Source of the DNA: an uncultured Collinsella sp.
GTDB taxonomy: Bacteria > Actinomycetota > Coriobacteriia > Coriobacteriales > Coriobacteriaceae
Assembly (NCBI GenBank): GCA_905199225.1
Contig: CAJKFS010000007.1
Span: 3,030-67,029 of the forward strand
DNA: 64,000 nt
Reading direction: 5' to 3'
A program made the translations under genes and the position numbers. The notes beneath the pieces were generated by a model. It had not been told where the DNA came from. It did no database searches and worked only from the letters and a program-made list of their open reading frames with translations. Below are positions 32,081 to 41,332 of this stretch, piece after piece; within the stretch, counting starts at the first letter, position 1, and every line of letters begins with the position of its first letter.

Positions 32081-33487
32081 ATGCCTCTTGCTGATGTCTT
32101 TAGCCTGCTTGTTTTGGGGCAGGGTAAATCCGGTCTCGATGTCGCCCGTTGGGCGTTGGCTCACCCCGAACGCGTGAGCGCCACGACCGTGTATGGCGGC
32201 GGTACCTCCGAGCCCAATGACGCCACACGTGCGCTTGAGGCGCAGGGCGCGTCGTTTGTCTACGGCACCGAGCAGGTCGAGGGTGCCTATGACGTGTGCG
32301 TGACATGCCCGGGTATCTCGGAGTTCTCGACTTTCTTTAAGGCCGGGCGTGAGCATGCCGCTCAGATTATGGGCGAGCCCGAGTTTGCCTATCGCCTGTC
32401 TCCCCAAAATTGGATCGCCATCACGGGCACCAACGGCAAGACAACTACCACGTCGCTGACCGATTATCTGCTCAAGGCCGCCGGTGAAGCCAGCGTGGCC
32501 GTCGGCAATATCGGTGAGCCGCCGGTGAACGAGATCGACGGCCGCGCACACAATGAGTGGTTTGTGGCCGAGCTGTCGAGTTATCAGATTGCTACGACAG
32601 CCGAGCTTCATCCTCGCGTGGCGGTGCTGCTCAACATCACGCCCGACCACCTGGGCTGGCACAAGAGCCACAAGAACTATGCGCTTGCCAAGATCAAGTT
32701 GTTCGAGAATATGGTCGACGACGACCTCGTGGTTATCGACGTTGAGGATGCCGGCATCCATGAGTTCGATGAGTACATCTACACACCGGGTCGCCGCATC
32801 TGCAAGGTCGCTTTTGACGAGCCCGAGGGTGCAGACGCCGCCTTTGTGCGCGATGGCAAGATGGTCGTGCGCCTGAAGGGCGTCGAGACTCAGCTTGTCG
32901 CCACGTCCGAGCTCAAGATCTCGGGCCATCACAATGTCATTAATGCCCTATGTGCCGCCACGGCTGCTCTGGCCGTCGGTGCCGATCCCGAGGGCGTTTG
33001 CCGCGGTTTGGCATCGTTTCAGCCACTCGAACACCGCGTGGAACCCTGCGGCGAGATCGATGGCGTGCGCTACGTCAACGATTCCAAGGCAACGAACACC
33101 GATGCGGTCGAAAAGGCCCTGACGGCGTTTCCCGACGACGATGTGATCTTGCTGCTCGGCGGCCACGATAAGGGTACCCCGCTTGCGGACTTTGCCCGCG
33201 TCGTTATGGACAACGTGCGCTCGGTCGTTTGCTTTGGCGATGCGCGCGAGCGCTTTACCGCCGCTATGGACGAGGCCGATGTCGATGGTGACGTGGATAT
33301 CGCCCAGGCCGATGATCTGCGCGATGCCGTTGACGTTGCCCGCTCACTCTCGAGCCGCGGCGACGTGATCCTGCTTTCGCCCGCCTGCTCTTCGTTTGAC
33401 GAGTTCTCGGGCTACGAGGAGCGCGGTCGCGTGTTTAAGGACTACGTTGTCCAGCTTGCCGCAGCAGCGAAATCGCAAACGGAATAG
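32081..33487 (+). CDS. murD: UDP-MurNAc-L-alanine:D-glutamate ligase
   Basis: The 468-residue ligase adds D-glutamate to UDP-MurNAc-L-Ala. It begins with VLGQGKSGLDVARWALA. The ATP loop is AITGTNGKTTTTSLTDYLL (about 112-130). WFVAELSSYQIATTAELHPRVAVLLNITPDHLGWH and YVNDSKATNTDAVEKALTAF, followed by LLLGGHDKGTPL, are diagnostic of MurD. The ribosome binding site is weak, and coupling to mraY 9 bp upstream is likely. Confidence 0.95.
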   Translation: MPLADVFSLLVLGQGKSGLDVARWALAHPERVSATTVYGGGTSEPNDATRALEAQGASFVYGTEQVEGAYDVCVTCPGISEFSTFFKAGREHAAQIMGEPEFAYRLSPQNWIAITGTNGKTTTTSLTDYLLKAAGEASVAVGNIGEPPVNEIDGRAHNEWFVAELSSYQIATTAELHPRVAVLLNITPDHLGWHKSHKNYALAKIKLFENMVDDDLVVIDVEDAGIHEFDEYIYTPGRRICKVAFDEPEGADAAFVRDGKMVVRLKGVETQLVATSELKISGHHNVINALCAATAALAVGADPEGVCRGLASFQPLEHRVEPCGEIDGVRYVNDSKATNTDAVEKALTAFPDDDVILLLGGHDKGTPLADFARVVMDNVRSVVCFGDARERFTAAMDEADVDGDVDIAQADDLRDAVDVARSLSSRGDVILLSPACSSFDEFSGYEERGRVFKDYVVQLAAAAKSQTE

Positions 33488-33496
33488 GGGTTGCCG

Positions 33497-35017
33497 GTGA
33501 GAGAGGAGAGCCCCCGAAGTGATATGAGGAGGCCCGACTCGGACCGTGCTTCCTCGCTGCGTAGCACGCCGCGTTCCGGACGCGGCGGGCAGACGTTCAG
33601 TGAGCGCTATATTGCCGGCGTCCCCGCCCGCATCATGCGCCCCCGTTTGATATTTATGGCTTGCCTGTTTAGCTTGGTTTGCTTTGGCTTGCTGATGGTG
33701 TACTCGGCATCTTCGGTCGAGGCACTGCACGAGAATGGTTCGGCGACGTTTTTCCTGTTTCGACAAGCCGCGTTTGCCGGAGTTGGCGTGCTGGCTATGG
33801 TTGCCATCGTGCGCATCTTGCCGGACAGTTGGTTTGGGGAAGACGTGCTCAGGATCTTCCTCATGGGCATGATAGGGCTACTGGTTCTGGTGTTCTTTAT
33901 GGGTAGCGGCAGTCGTGGCGCCACGCGCTGGCTCAACATCGCCGGTATTCAGTTCCAGCCGTCTGAGTTTTTAAAGCCGTTCGCCATCGCGTATTCGGCC
34001 ATCATGCTCGACCGCATCTTTTCGCCCGGCGGAAACATCAACGAGTTTCTTCGCAACATGGGCGTCTACCTGGGCATTTCACTCTTTCTGATCTTTGTTC
34101 AGCCCGATTTTGGCACCGTTCTGATCATCTTGCTGACCCTCATGTGCATGGCGTTGTTTGCGGGATTGGACCCCAAATATATCGTTTGGACGGTCGTTGC
34201 CGGCATCGCCGTCATTGCGATCGCCCTTATCGCCGAGCCGTATCGTATGACGCGTGTCGAGGTTGCTTGGAATCCTTGGGCAGACGAATATGGCGACGGC
34301 TATCAGGCCACGCTTGCCATCATGGCGTTTGCCTCGGGCGGCCTGTTCGGTCGCGGTATCGGCAACTCCACCATGAAGTACTCGTATTTGCCCGAGGCGC
34401 ATAACGACTATATCTTGGCTATTATCGGCGAGGAAGTTGGCTTTATCGGAACCGTGCTGTTCTTCTTGGTGTTTGCGATGCTGATCTACTCGGCGTTTCG
34501 CATTGCCGAGCAGGCGACCGACCGTCGCGGAGCACTTATGGCATCGGGTTCCGCGGTCATCCTTGCGGTGCAGTTTTTGATCAACGCGCTGGGCATTCTC
34601 AATGTGTTTCCCATGACGGGCAAGCCGCTGCCGTTTATTAGCTACGGCGGCTCCTCGATTATTGTGTCGCTTATGCTCGCCGGTCTGATCCTGCGCGTTT
34701 CGTATGAGAGCGCCCGTCGCGATGAGTACGACCGTCGCCGCGAGAGCTTTGCCGTTATGGATGAGAGTACCGCCGGCGTGCCCCACGTGCGCGGCGAGCG
34801 ATCTTCTCGCAACGGCTTTACCGTTCTGGATGGCTCTGCGACCGAGCCGGCAGCCCGTCCGCGTCAGCGAACGGCGCCGCAAGGTCGTCCGCAGCGCCCC
34901 ACTCCTCGCAATGCGGGCGGCGGATATAATCGAATCGATTTGAATTCGGACCCGTCGGCGCGTCTGCGCACCGATGACCAGGGACCGCGTGTACGAAGGG
35001 ATTACCATGACCGATAA
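33497..35017 (+). CDS. ftsW: SEDS peptidoglycan polymerase FtsW
   Basis: The protein of about 506 residues is a SEDS-family glycosyltransferase that polymerises lipid II at the septum with FtsI. Ten membrane helices follow a ~50-residue basic tail. Markers include MVYSASSVEAL, GSRGATRWLNIAGIQFQPSEFLKP (the SEDS core with its Arg and Asp/Glu region), QPDFGTVLIILLTLMCMALFAGL, EAHNDYILAIIGEEVGFIG and PMTGKPLPFISYGGSSI. The C-terminal ~90 residues are Arg/Pro/Gln-rich and probably disordered. GTG 33497 lies 6 nt after AGGGG and is preferred; TTG 33491 and ATG 33524 are in frame. Confidence 0.93.
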   Translation: MREESPRSDMRRPDSDRASSLRSTPRSGRGGQTFSERYIAGVPARIMRPRLIFMACLFSLVCFGLLMVYSASSVEALHENGSATFFLFRQAAFAGVGVLAMVAIVRILPDSWFGEDVLRIFLMGMIGLLVLVFFMGSGSRGATRWLNIAGIQFQPSEFLKPFAIAYSAIMLDRIFSPGGNINEFLRNMGVYLGISLFLIFVQPDFGTVLIILLTLMCMALFAGLDPKYIVWTVVAGIAVIAIALIAEPYRMTRVEVAWNPWADEYGDGYQATLAIMAFASGGLFGRGIGNSTMKYSYLPEAHNDYILAIIGEEVGFIGTVLFFLVFAMLIYSAFRIAEQATDRRGALMASGSAVILAVQFLINALGILNVFPMTGKPLPFISYGGSSIIVSLMLAGLILRVSYESARRDEYDRRRESFAVMDESTAGVPHVRGERSSRNGFTVLDGSATEPAARPRQRTAPQGRPQRPTPRNAGGGYNRIDLNSDPSARLRTDDQGPRVRRDYHDR

Positions 35018-36122
35018 GATGACCGTTGCTATTGCAGCTGGCGGCACGGCAGGACATATCAACCCCGCGCTCGCCTTGGCCGAGGAGCTGCGTGACCGCG
35101 GTCATCACGTTGTGTTCGTGGGCCAATCGCGCAAGCTCGAGGGCCGTCTGGTTCCCGAGGCCGGATTCGATTTTGTGCCCATCACGGTCACGGGCTTCGA
35201 TCGCTCCCGTCCCTGGACGGCACTGACCTCGCTGTGGCGTGTCAACAAGGCCAAGCGTGCGCTCGCTAGTCATTTCTCAAAGGTCGGCAAGCCCGACGCT
35301 GCCATCGGTTTTGGTGCCTATGTCGAGGTTCCGCTGCTGGGGTGGTGCAAGGGCGCGGGCGTTCCGTATCTGCTGCATGAGCAGAACTCTGTTCCGGGCC
35401 TGGCCAACAAGATGATGAACTCCCACGCCGCCCGCGTGTGCATCTCGGTGCCGGCAGCGCGTTCGGTCTTTGAGCGCGAAGGTGACCCTGGCCACGTGCT
35501 CATGACAGGCAACCCCGTACGTCGCTCGGTAATCGAGGGCGATCGCGCTCGCGGCCGCAAAACACTTGGCGTTCCCGAGGACGCTACGCTGCTGCTCGTC
35601 TTTGGCGGTTCACTTGGCGCCCAGCACCTCAACGAGCGCGTGGTTTCGCTCAAAAACGAGCTGCTTTCGCGCAAGAACCTCTATGTGTTGCATTCGACGG
35701 GTGCCGACGGCTTTGAGGAGACCGAGCGCGCTTTGGCGCTGACGCCCGAGGAGGCGAAGCGTTACCGCGTCCAGCCTTACATCGACAACATGGGCGATAT
35801 GCTGGCTGCTGCCGATTTGGTGCTCTCGCGTTCGGGCGCATCGAGCGTGGCCGAGATCGCTGCGCTTGCCGTGCCATCGATACTCGTGCCGTATCCGCAT
35901 GCGACGGCCGACCACCAAACCACCAATGCCCGTTATCTGGTCGACGCCGGGGCTGGCGTGCTCTGCGCCGATGCCGATATCGACGGTTCCGCCTTTGCCG
36001 ATGAGCTGCTGCACCTGGTCGATGATGCGGCGGCGCGCGAGGCCATGCGTCAGGCGGCGCGTGGTCTGGCTCAGGATAGGGCCGCCGCTCTTCTGGCCGA
36101 TGCGGTAGAGGGTTTGCGTTAG
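35007..36122 (+). CDS. murG: lipid I N-acetylglucosaminyltransferase MurG
   Basis: The 371-residue membrane-associated GT-B enzyme adds GlcNAc to lipid I, giving lipid II. MTVAIAAGGTAGHINPALALAEEL is the first glycine-rich loop. EVPLLGWCKGAGVPYLLHEQNSVPGLANK and VLMTGNPVRRSV follow. LLLVFGGSLGAQHLNERV, SRSGASSVAEIAALAVPSILVPYPHATADHQTTNARYL form the UDP-GlcNAc site. The ATG at 35007 overlaps the end of ftsW by 11 nt and has AAGGG upstream; an ATG 33 nt earlier is in frame. Confidence 0.96.
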   Translation: MTDKMTVAIAAGGTAGHINPALALAEELRDRGHHVVFVGQSRKLEGRLVPEAGFDFVPITVTGFDRSRPWTALTSLWRVNKAKRALASHFSKVGKPDAAIGFGAYVEVPLLGWCKGAGVPYLLHEQNSVPGLANKMMNSHAARVCISVPAARSVFEREGDPGHVLMTGNPVRRSVIEGDRARGRKTLGVPEDATLLLVFGGSLGAQHLNERVVSLKNELLSRKNLYVLHSTGADGFEETERALALTPEEAKRYRVQPYIDNMGDMLAAADLVLSRSGASSVAEIAALAVPSILVPYPHATADHQTTNARYLVDAGAGVLCADADIDGSAFADELLHLVDDAAAREAMRQAARGLAQDRAAALLADAVEGLR

Positions 36123-36219
36123 TTAGACGGGATATCGTCGGTCGCCCTCGCGCTGATGCGGTAGGTGCGGTACAGTTAACGGGTTACAGGCAGTGTTTAC
36201 GCAAGGAGTACACGAGCAC

Positions 36220-37638
36220 ATGGCTGATTCCCAGACTGCAACCTCCGCGCCCGAGTTTAAGAGCGCCCACTTTATCGGTATCGGCGGCGCCGGCATGAGC
36301 GGCATCGCCCTCGTTCTGCACGAGCGCGGTTATGCCGTTACCGGCTCCGACCTTAAGACGTCACGTTATATCCGCCAGCTTACCCGCGCTGGTGTGAAGG
36401 TGCATGTGGGCCATGAGGCCGCCACGATCGACGAGGTCAAGCCCGACGTGGTTGTTGTCTCCACCGCTATTCCGGAGTCCAACCCTGAACTCGTGCGCGC
36501 TCGCGAGCTTGGTATTCCCGTGTGGCCCCGCGCCAAGATGCTCTCTGCTTTGGGCCACGGCTACACGACTGTCGCTGTTGCCGGCACGCATGGCAAGACC
36601 ACCACGTCTTCGATGTGCGCCACCATGCTCGACCGCATGGGTCTGGATCCGAGCTTCCTGATCGGTGGCATCGTCGAGGGCTATGACACGAACGGCAAGA
36701 ACGGCTCGGGCGACTACTTTGTCGCCGAGGCCGACGAGTCCGACAGCTCCTTCCTGTTCCTGAACCCCAATGTAGTCATTGTGACCAACGTCGAGGCCGA
36801 CCACCTCGATCACTACTCGGGTATCGAGGAGATCGAGGCGACTTTCGCCAAATTCATGAGCCTGGTGGGCGAGGACGGCACCGTCATCGTCTGCGGTGAG
36901 GACCCGCATCTGGTCGAGCTCGCCAAGTCGACGGGCCGTCACGTGCTTTCCTACGGCTTTGCCGAGAGCAACGACATCGTCTGCATGCACCCGGATGTCA
37001 AGGGCATCCAGAGTGACTTTATCGTTCGCTTTGAGGACGGCACTGAGCATGCCGTGGAGATCAAGAGCAATCCCGGTCGCCACAACATGCTCAACGCCAC
37101 GGCGGTGCTCACCGTCGCCCATGTCTTGGGCCTTGACATCGACGCCGCCGCCAAGGCGCTCTCGAGCTTTGAGGGCGTCCGCCGTCGCTTTACCCACGTG
37201 GGCGATATCGATGGCATCACCGTGGTCGATGATTACGGCCATCACCCCACCGAGATCAAGGCGACGCTTGCTGCCGCTTCGTCGCTGGGCTACAAGCATG
37301 TCGACGTCGTGTTCCAGCCGCACCGTTATTCGCGCCTGCAGGCCCTGTGCGACGACTTTGCCGATGCATTTGCCAATGCCGATAAACTGCTGCTGATTGA
37401 TGTGTTCTCGGCTGGCGAGATGCCCATTCCGGGTGTTACCTCTAAGATGCTCGCCGATACCGTGCGCGCCAAGCATCCTGGCAAGGAGGTCGTGTACTGC
37501 TCCAGCCGTCTTGAGCTCAATCAGGAGCTCGAGCAGATGGTGGGCGAGGGCGATCTGCTGCTCACTATGGGTGCCGGTGACGTTACGACCGTCGGTCCCG
37601 AGTTCATTGAGTATTTGACTGCCAAGAAAGACGCTTAA
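36220..37638 (+). CDS. murC: UDP-MurNAc:L-alanine ligase
   Basis: The ligase of about 472 residues adds L-alanine to UDP-MurNAc. KSAHFIGIGGAGMSGIALVLHERGYAVTGSDL is the UDP-binding Rossmann domain. VAVAGTHGKTTTSSMCATML is the ATP loop. DYFVAEADESDSSFLFLNPNVVIVTNVEADHLDHYS and VRRRFTHVGDIDGITVVDDYGHHPTEI are MurC-specific. AAGGAG lies 11 nt before this ATG; a GTG 27 nt upstream is in frame but less likely. The 97-bp gap after murG is the longest in this part of the cluster. Confidence 0.95.
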   Translation: MADSQTATSAPEFKSAHFIGIGGAGMSGIALVLHERGYAVTGSDLKTSRYIRQLTRAGVKVHVGHEAATIDEVKPDVVVVSTAIPESNPELVRARELGIPVWPRAKMLSALGHGYTTVAVAGTHGKTTTSSMCATMLDRMGLDPSFLIGGIVEGYDTNGKNGSGDYFVAEADESDSSFLFLNPNVVIVTNVEADHLDHYSGIEEIEATFAKFMSLVGEDGTVIVCGEDPHLVELAKSTGRHVLSYGFAESNDIVCMHPDVKGIQSDFIVRFEDGTEHAVEIKSNPGRHNMLNATAVLTVAHVLGLDIDAAAKALSSFEGVRRRFTHVGDIDGITVVDDYGHHPTEIKATLAAASSLGYKHVDVVFQPHRYSRLQALCDDFADAFANADKLLLIDVFSAGEMPIPGVTSKMLADTVRAKHPGKEVVYCSSRLELNQELEQMVGEGDLLLTMGAGDVTTVGPEFIEYLTAKKDA

Positions 37639-37643
37639 GTCTA

Positions 37644-38555
37644 ATGGGTCTGTTTAACGCCGTCATGGCGCTCTCGGGCATGATCGACACGGATGTGATC
37701 GAGGACGAGCGCCTTGCGCGTCATACGAGCTATCGTATCGGCGGCAAGGCCGACCTCTTTGTGACGTGCCATAGCTATCATGCCCTCCGCCGCGCCGTGG
37801 CGGTGCTCGATCGCGAGCAGGTGCCGTGGGTCATCATCGGCAAGGGCTCCAATCTGCTGGTTGCCGATGGCGGTTATCGCGGTGCCGTCATTTCGCTCGG
37901 ACGTGAGTTTCAGCGCACGGTTGTTGCCGATGACGGTTGTGCGCTGACGGTCGGTGCGGGCGTGATGTTTGCGCGCCTGGTCAACGATGCCCTGTCGCGT
38001 AGCCTCTCGGGCCTTGAGTTTGCCGTTGGCATCCCTGGTTCGGTCGGCGGTGCGATATCTATGAATGCCGGCACACGGACCGAGTGGATTGGCTCGCTGG
38101 TTGAGGATGTCGTAACGTTTGACCCGGCATCCGGTATCAAGCATTATGCGGGGTCCGAGATCACTTGGGGCTACCGCGAATGTAGCCTTCCCCGCAATGA
38201 GATCATCCTCGAGTGCGTGCTCAAGCTTAAACCGGCGCCCAAGGCCGACATTCGCGAGCGCATGGAACGGTACCTGACGAGGCGCAAGCGTACGCAGCCC
38301 ATGGGTCGCGCATCCTGCGGGTCGGTCTTTCGCAACCCGCCCGATGCGAGTGTGGGCAAGCTTATCGAGGATTGTGGATTAAAGGGTTTTTCGATTGGCG
38401 GCGCGGAAGTTTCGCCCGTTCACGCTAATTTTATCGTTAATAACGGAACTGCCTCGGCCGATGACGTTGCCGCGGTTATCAGACATGTGCACGGAAAGGT
38501 GAGGGAGGCGTATGGCATCGAGCTCAGACCGGAAGTTAAATTCCTCGGCTTCTAG
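37644..38555 (+). CDS. murB: UDP-N-acetylenolpyruvoylglucosamine reductase
   Basis: The 303-residue FAD enzyme reduces UDP-GlcNAc-enolpyruvate to UDP-MurNAc. It shows HTSYRIGGKADLFV, VIIGKGSNLLVADGGYRGAVISLGREF, GLEFAVGIPGSVGGAISMNAGTRTEWIG, and the proton-donor loop ASCGSVFRNPPDASVGKLIEDCGLKG. The spacing fits the short type I/II MurB of Gram-positives. It starts 5 bp after murC without a strong ribosome binding site, and its 3' end overlaps ftsQ by 44 nt. Confidence 0.95.
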   Translation: MGLFNAVMALSGMIDTDVIEDERLARHTSYRIGGKADLFVTCHSYHALRRAVAVLDREQVPWVIIGKGSNLLVADGGYRGAVISLGREFQRTVVADDGCALTVGAGVMFARLVNDALSRSLSGLEFAVGIPGSVGGAISMNAGTRTEWIGSLVEDVVTFDPASGIKHYAGSEITWGYRECSLPRNEIILECVLKLKPAPKADIRERMERYLTRRKRTQPMGRASCGSVFRNPPDASVGKLIEDCGLKGFSIGGAEVSPVHANFIVNNGTASADDVAAVIRHVHGKVREAYGIELRPEVKFLGF

Positions 38556-39768
38556 AGCATCGAAACCCACCTTCCGCCGCGCCGGAGGGCGTTCCGGCGC
38601 GCCTGCCAAACCTCAACGCAATACCGTCGCGCACTCTAAGTCTGTCGGGCATGCTCGACAGACCAGTCGTCCGGTCGTCGGCTCGCAGCTCGGTAATCGT
38701 CCGGCCGCAAAAAAGTCCTCGCGTCCCTCGGTGACGTCAAAGCCTGTTATGGGCGCCAAGCCTGCCCGTCCCATGGCAACCCCCAAGCCCTCGACGGGAA
38801 CTAAAGCGCCGCGTCCAGGTCGCACGCTGGGCGCATCGAAACCGCGCTCGCTGACATCGGTGCCGGCTACCGCCAAGAAGCCTTCGAGTAAAAAAGGCGT
38901 CAACCCGTTGTCTTCACTTGGGGCGATGGTAAATAAAACATCAGACGCCGCTTCTGTCGTTACAGGCAAAGGCAAAATCGTGGGCGGCGTTCTGGCCGTC
39001 TTGGCCGTGCTCGTCGTCGTTGCCATCGTGGTGATCAACTCTGGATTGTTTACCGCCACTGATATTCAGATTCAAGGCAGCGAGCATGTGACGAAGCACG
39101 ATGCTATCCAGCTGATCGATTTGCCCGAGGGAACGTCGCTTTTTAACGTCGATCCCGACCAGATTACCGAGGATCTCAAGCAGAACCCGTGGGTCTCGGG
39201 CGTGGATGTCCAGCGTCAGTTCCCGCATACGCTCATCATTACGCCGATGGAGCGCAAGGTCATCGCAATTGCCTATATCAGCTCCGATGACCTTGCCTGG
39301 GCCATCGGGGATGATGACACCTGGATCGCCCCACTGTCGACGTCGGTCGAAGTGGACGACCAGGGCAACGTCATCACGACGGGGCAGGGTTCAAATACCC
39401 TGACCGGAATCGATGCCGCGCTGGCGCTCGCTAAGCATTATGGCGCGGTGTTGTTGACTGATGTTTCGGCGGATGTCGCTCCGGTTTCCGGCCAGGCAGT
39501 GAGCTCCAAGGCCGTTAAGGCCGGCTTGGATTATGTGCGTGGTTTTTCGAGCGAGTTCTTGGGACAAGTCAAGGATATTTCCACGCCTTCGGTCGAAGCC
39601 ATCTCGGCAAACCTCAATAACGGCATTGAGGTGTCGCTGGGCGATTCGGACGATATCGCCAAGAAGGAACGCGTAGTCACCAAGTTGCTTTCGCAGGTAG
39701 AGGGCGTAACGTATATCAATGTGCGCTCTCCGGGCAACTACACATTTAGGAATGCTCCGACCTCGTAG
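38512..39768 (+). CDS. ftsQ: cell division protein FtsQ/DivIB
   Basis: The 418-residue bitopic division protein has a long (~155-residue) cytoplasmic tail rich in Lys, Arg, Pro, Ser and Thr. A membrane helix follows (IVGGVLAVLAVLVVVAIVVINSGLF), then the POTRA domain TATDIQIQGSEHVTKHDAIQLIDLPEGTSLFNVDPDQITEDLKQNPWVSGVDVQRQFPHTLIITPMERK. The beta domain extends to YINVRSPGNYTFRN. It recruits FtsL and FtsI-FtsW at the septum. GGGAGG precedes the ATG inside the murB coding region. The extended tail is longer than in most FtsQ proteins. Confidence 0.92.
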   Translation: MASSSDRKLNSSASRASKPTFRRAGGRSGAPAKPQRNTVAHSKSVGHARQTSRPVVGSQLGNRPAAKKSSRPSVTSKPVMGAKPARPMATPKPSTGTKAPRPGRTLGASKPRSLTSVPATAKKPSSKKGVNPLSSLGAMVNKTSDAASVVTGKGKIVGGVLAVLAVLVVVAIVVINSGLFTATDIQIQGSEHVTKHDAIQLIDLPEGTSLFNVDPDQITEDLKQNPWVSGVDVQRQFPHTLIITPMERKVIAIAYISSDDLAWAIGDDDTWIAPLSTSVEVDDQGNVITTGQGSNTLTGIDAALALAKHYGAVLLTDVSADVAPVSGQAVSSKAVKAGLDYVRGFSSEFLGQVKDISTPSVEAISANLNNGIEVSLGDSDDIAKKERVVTKLLSQVEGVTYINVRSPGNYTFRNAPTS

Positions 39769-39967
39769 CGCTGGTTGATGCTTTGTTGAGGGGCCATACC
39801 ACGCCGTTTATCTGGTTTGTTTGGTTTTCACGGTCAATTATTTGACTGATACGTTCATAATGTGCAAACATAATACGGTTTACCTTTGCATTTACTTTCA
39901 ACCTGAAGGTTAATGTGCGCAGGGGTCGACCCATGCTATGGCTATAACCTTTGTTCGGAGGACCGAC
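39769..39967 (+). promoter_or_regulatory. AT-richer gap upstream of ftsZ
   Basis: This 199-bp gap is the only long one between mraZ and pgeF and probably holds an ftsZ promoter. TTGACT (39842) and CATAAT (39856 and 39869) occur, but no pair has 16-18 bp spacing. Confidence 0.4.
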
Positions 39968-41122
39968 ATGCACGAGACAGAGATCAACAACTACCTTGCC
40001 GTCATTAAGGTGGTCGGCGTCGGCGGCGGCGGTACCAACGCGGTCAATCGAATGATCGAAGAGGGCATCCGCGGCGTCGAGTTTGTTGCCATCAACACCG
40101 ATGCTCAGGCACTCGCGATCTCTGATGCCGATATCAAGGTGCACATCGGCACCGACCTTACCCGCGGCCTGGGCGCCGGCGCCAACCCCGAGGTTGGCCG
40201 CAAGGCTGCCGATGAGTCCCGCGACGACATTGCCGAGGCGCTCGCTGGCGCCGACATGGTGTTTATCACCTGCGGCGAGGGCGGTGGCACCGGTACCGGC
40301 GCTGCTCCCATCGTTGCCGATATCGCGATGAACGAGGTCGGCGCACTGACCGTCGCCGTCGTGACCAAGCCCTTCACCTTCGAGGGCCGCAAGCGCAAGA
40401 AGAGCGCCGAGGAGGGCATCAAGACCCTCTCCGATTGCGTCGACACCATGATCGTCATCCCCAACGATAAGCTGCTCGACATCGCCGAGAAGAAGACCAC
40501 CATGCTCGAGGCCTTCGCGATTGCCGATGGCGTCCTTTCCCAGGGCACCCAGGGCATCACCGACCTCATCACCGTCCCCGGTATCATCAACTTGGACTTC
40601 GCCGATGTTAAGACCATCATGAAGCAGGCCGGTACCGCCATGATGGGTATCGGTACCTCTTCTGGGGATACCCGTGCCGTCGACGCTGCCCAGCAGGCCA
40701 TCTCCAGCCCGCTGCTCGAGAGCTCCATCGATGGTGCCACGCGCGTGCTGCTCTCCATCGCCGGTTCCAAGGACCTGGGCATCCAGGAGATCAGCGACGC
40801 CGCCGACGTTGTCGCCAACGCCGTCGACCCCGAGGCCAACATCATCTTCGGTACCGTTGTCGACGAGTCCCTGGGCGATCAGGTGCGTATCACCGTCATC
40901 GCTACGGGCTTCTCCGACTCCAACGTCAACCGTCAGGACGAGCTCTTTGCCGCTCAGCAGTCTCAGAGCAAGGCCGCTGCCTCCGCTGAGCCGCAGCGCA
41001 CCGCTCCGGCCACCAGCCCGGCTCAGGCCGCTCCGACCCGCAACGTCGGTGGCACCGAGCTTCCTAACTTCGGCAACGATCAGTTCGAGCTTCCCGACTT
41101 CCTGAAGCGCGGTAGCTTCTAA
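39968..41122 (+). CDS. ftsZ: cell division GTPase FtsZ
   Basis: The 384-residue tubulin homologue forms the division ring. It has NYLAVIKVVGVGGGGTNAVNRMIEEGIRGVEFVAINTD, the GTP-binding signature TCGEGGGTGTGAAPIVA (about 96-112), and the T7 loop NLDFADVKTIM. A short linker rich in Ala, Gln and Pro follows, and the conserved C-terminal peptide region is NDQFELPDFLKRGSF. SepF, encoded 6.4 kb downstream, is the probable membrane anchor, as no ftsA is present. GGAGG precedes ATG 39968; an ATG 30 nt earlier is in frame. Confidence 0.98.
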   Translation: MHETEINNYLAVIKVVGVGGGGTNAVNRMIEEGIRGVEFVAINTDAQALAISDADIKVHIGTDLTRGLGAGANPEVGRKAADESRDDIAEALAGADMVFITCGEGGGTGTGAAPIVADIAMNEVGALTVAVVTKPFTFEGRKRKKSAEEGIKTLSDCVDTMIVIPNDKLLDIAEKKTTMLEAFAIADGVLSQGTQGITDLITVPGIINLDFADVKTIMKQAGTAMMGIGTSSGDTRAVDAAQQAISSPLLESSIDGATRVLLSIAGSKDLGIQEISDAADVVANAVDPEANIIFGTVVDESLGDQVRITVIATGFSDSNVNRQDELFAAQQSQSKAAASAEPQRTAPATSPAQAAPTRNVGGTELPNFGNDQFELPDFLKRGSF

Positions 41123-41146
41123 GTCGTTCTTTGCATTGTTGCTCAC

Positions 41147-41177
41147 GGGGGCGTGTCCGTATGGACGCGCCCTTTTT
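41147..41177 (+). terminator. terminator after ftsZ
   Basis: GGGCGTGTCC pairs with GGACGCGCCC (one G-U), followed by TTTTT. Confidence 0.88.
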
Positions 41178-41332
41178 ATTTCGACTTTGTAAACTAGAAC
41201 CTCCAATCTCTTTACGTTCCCTTTACGATTGCCTCCAGTGCAGCAGGTATCCTTTTAGAGAAGTATGACAGCCGTATAAACGCGGGCTGTAGCGGCGATG
41301 CCGCGGTACTTGTGTTATTAGGAGGCTTTAGT

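Noticed and set aside
29657..32932. A 1,091-codon minus-strand open frame across murF, mraY and murD
   Set aside because: It has no recognisable domain, is Gly/His/Asp-rich, and is fully explained by codon bias of three well-identified plus-strand genes.
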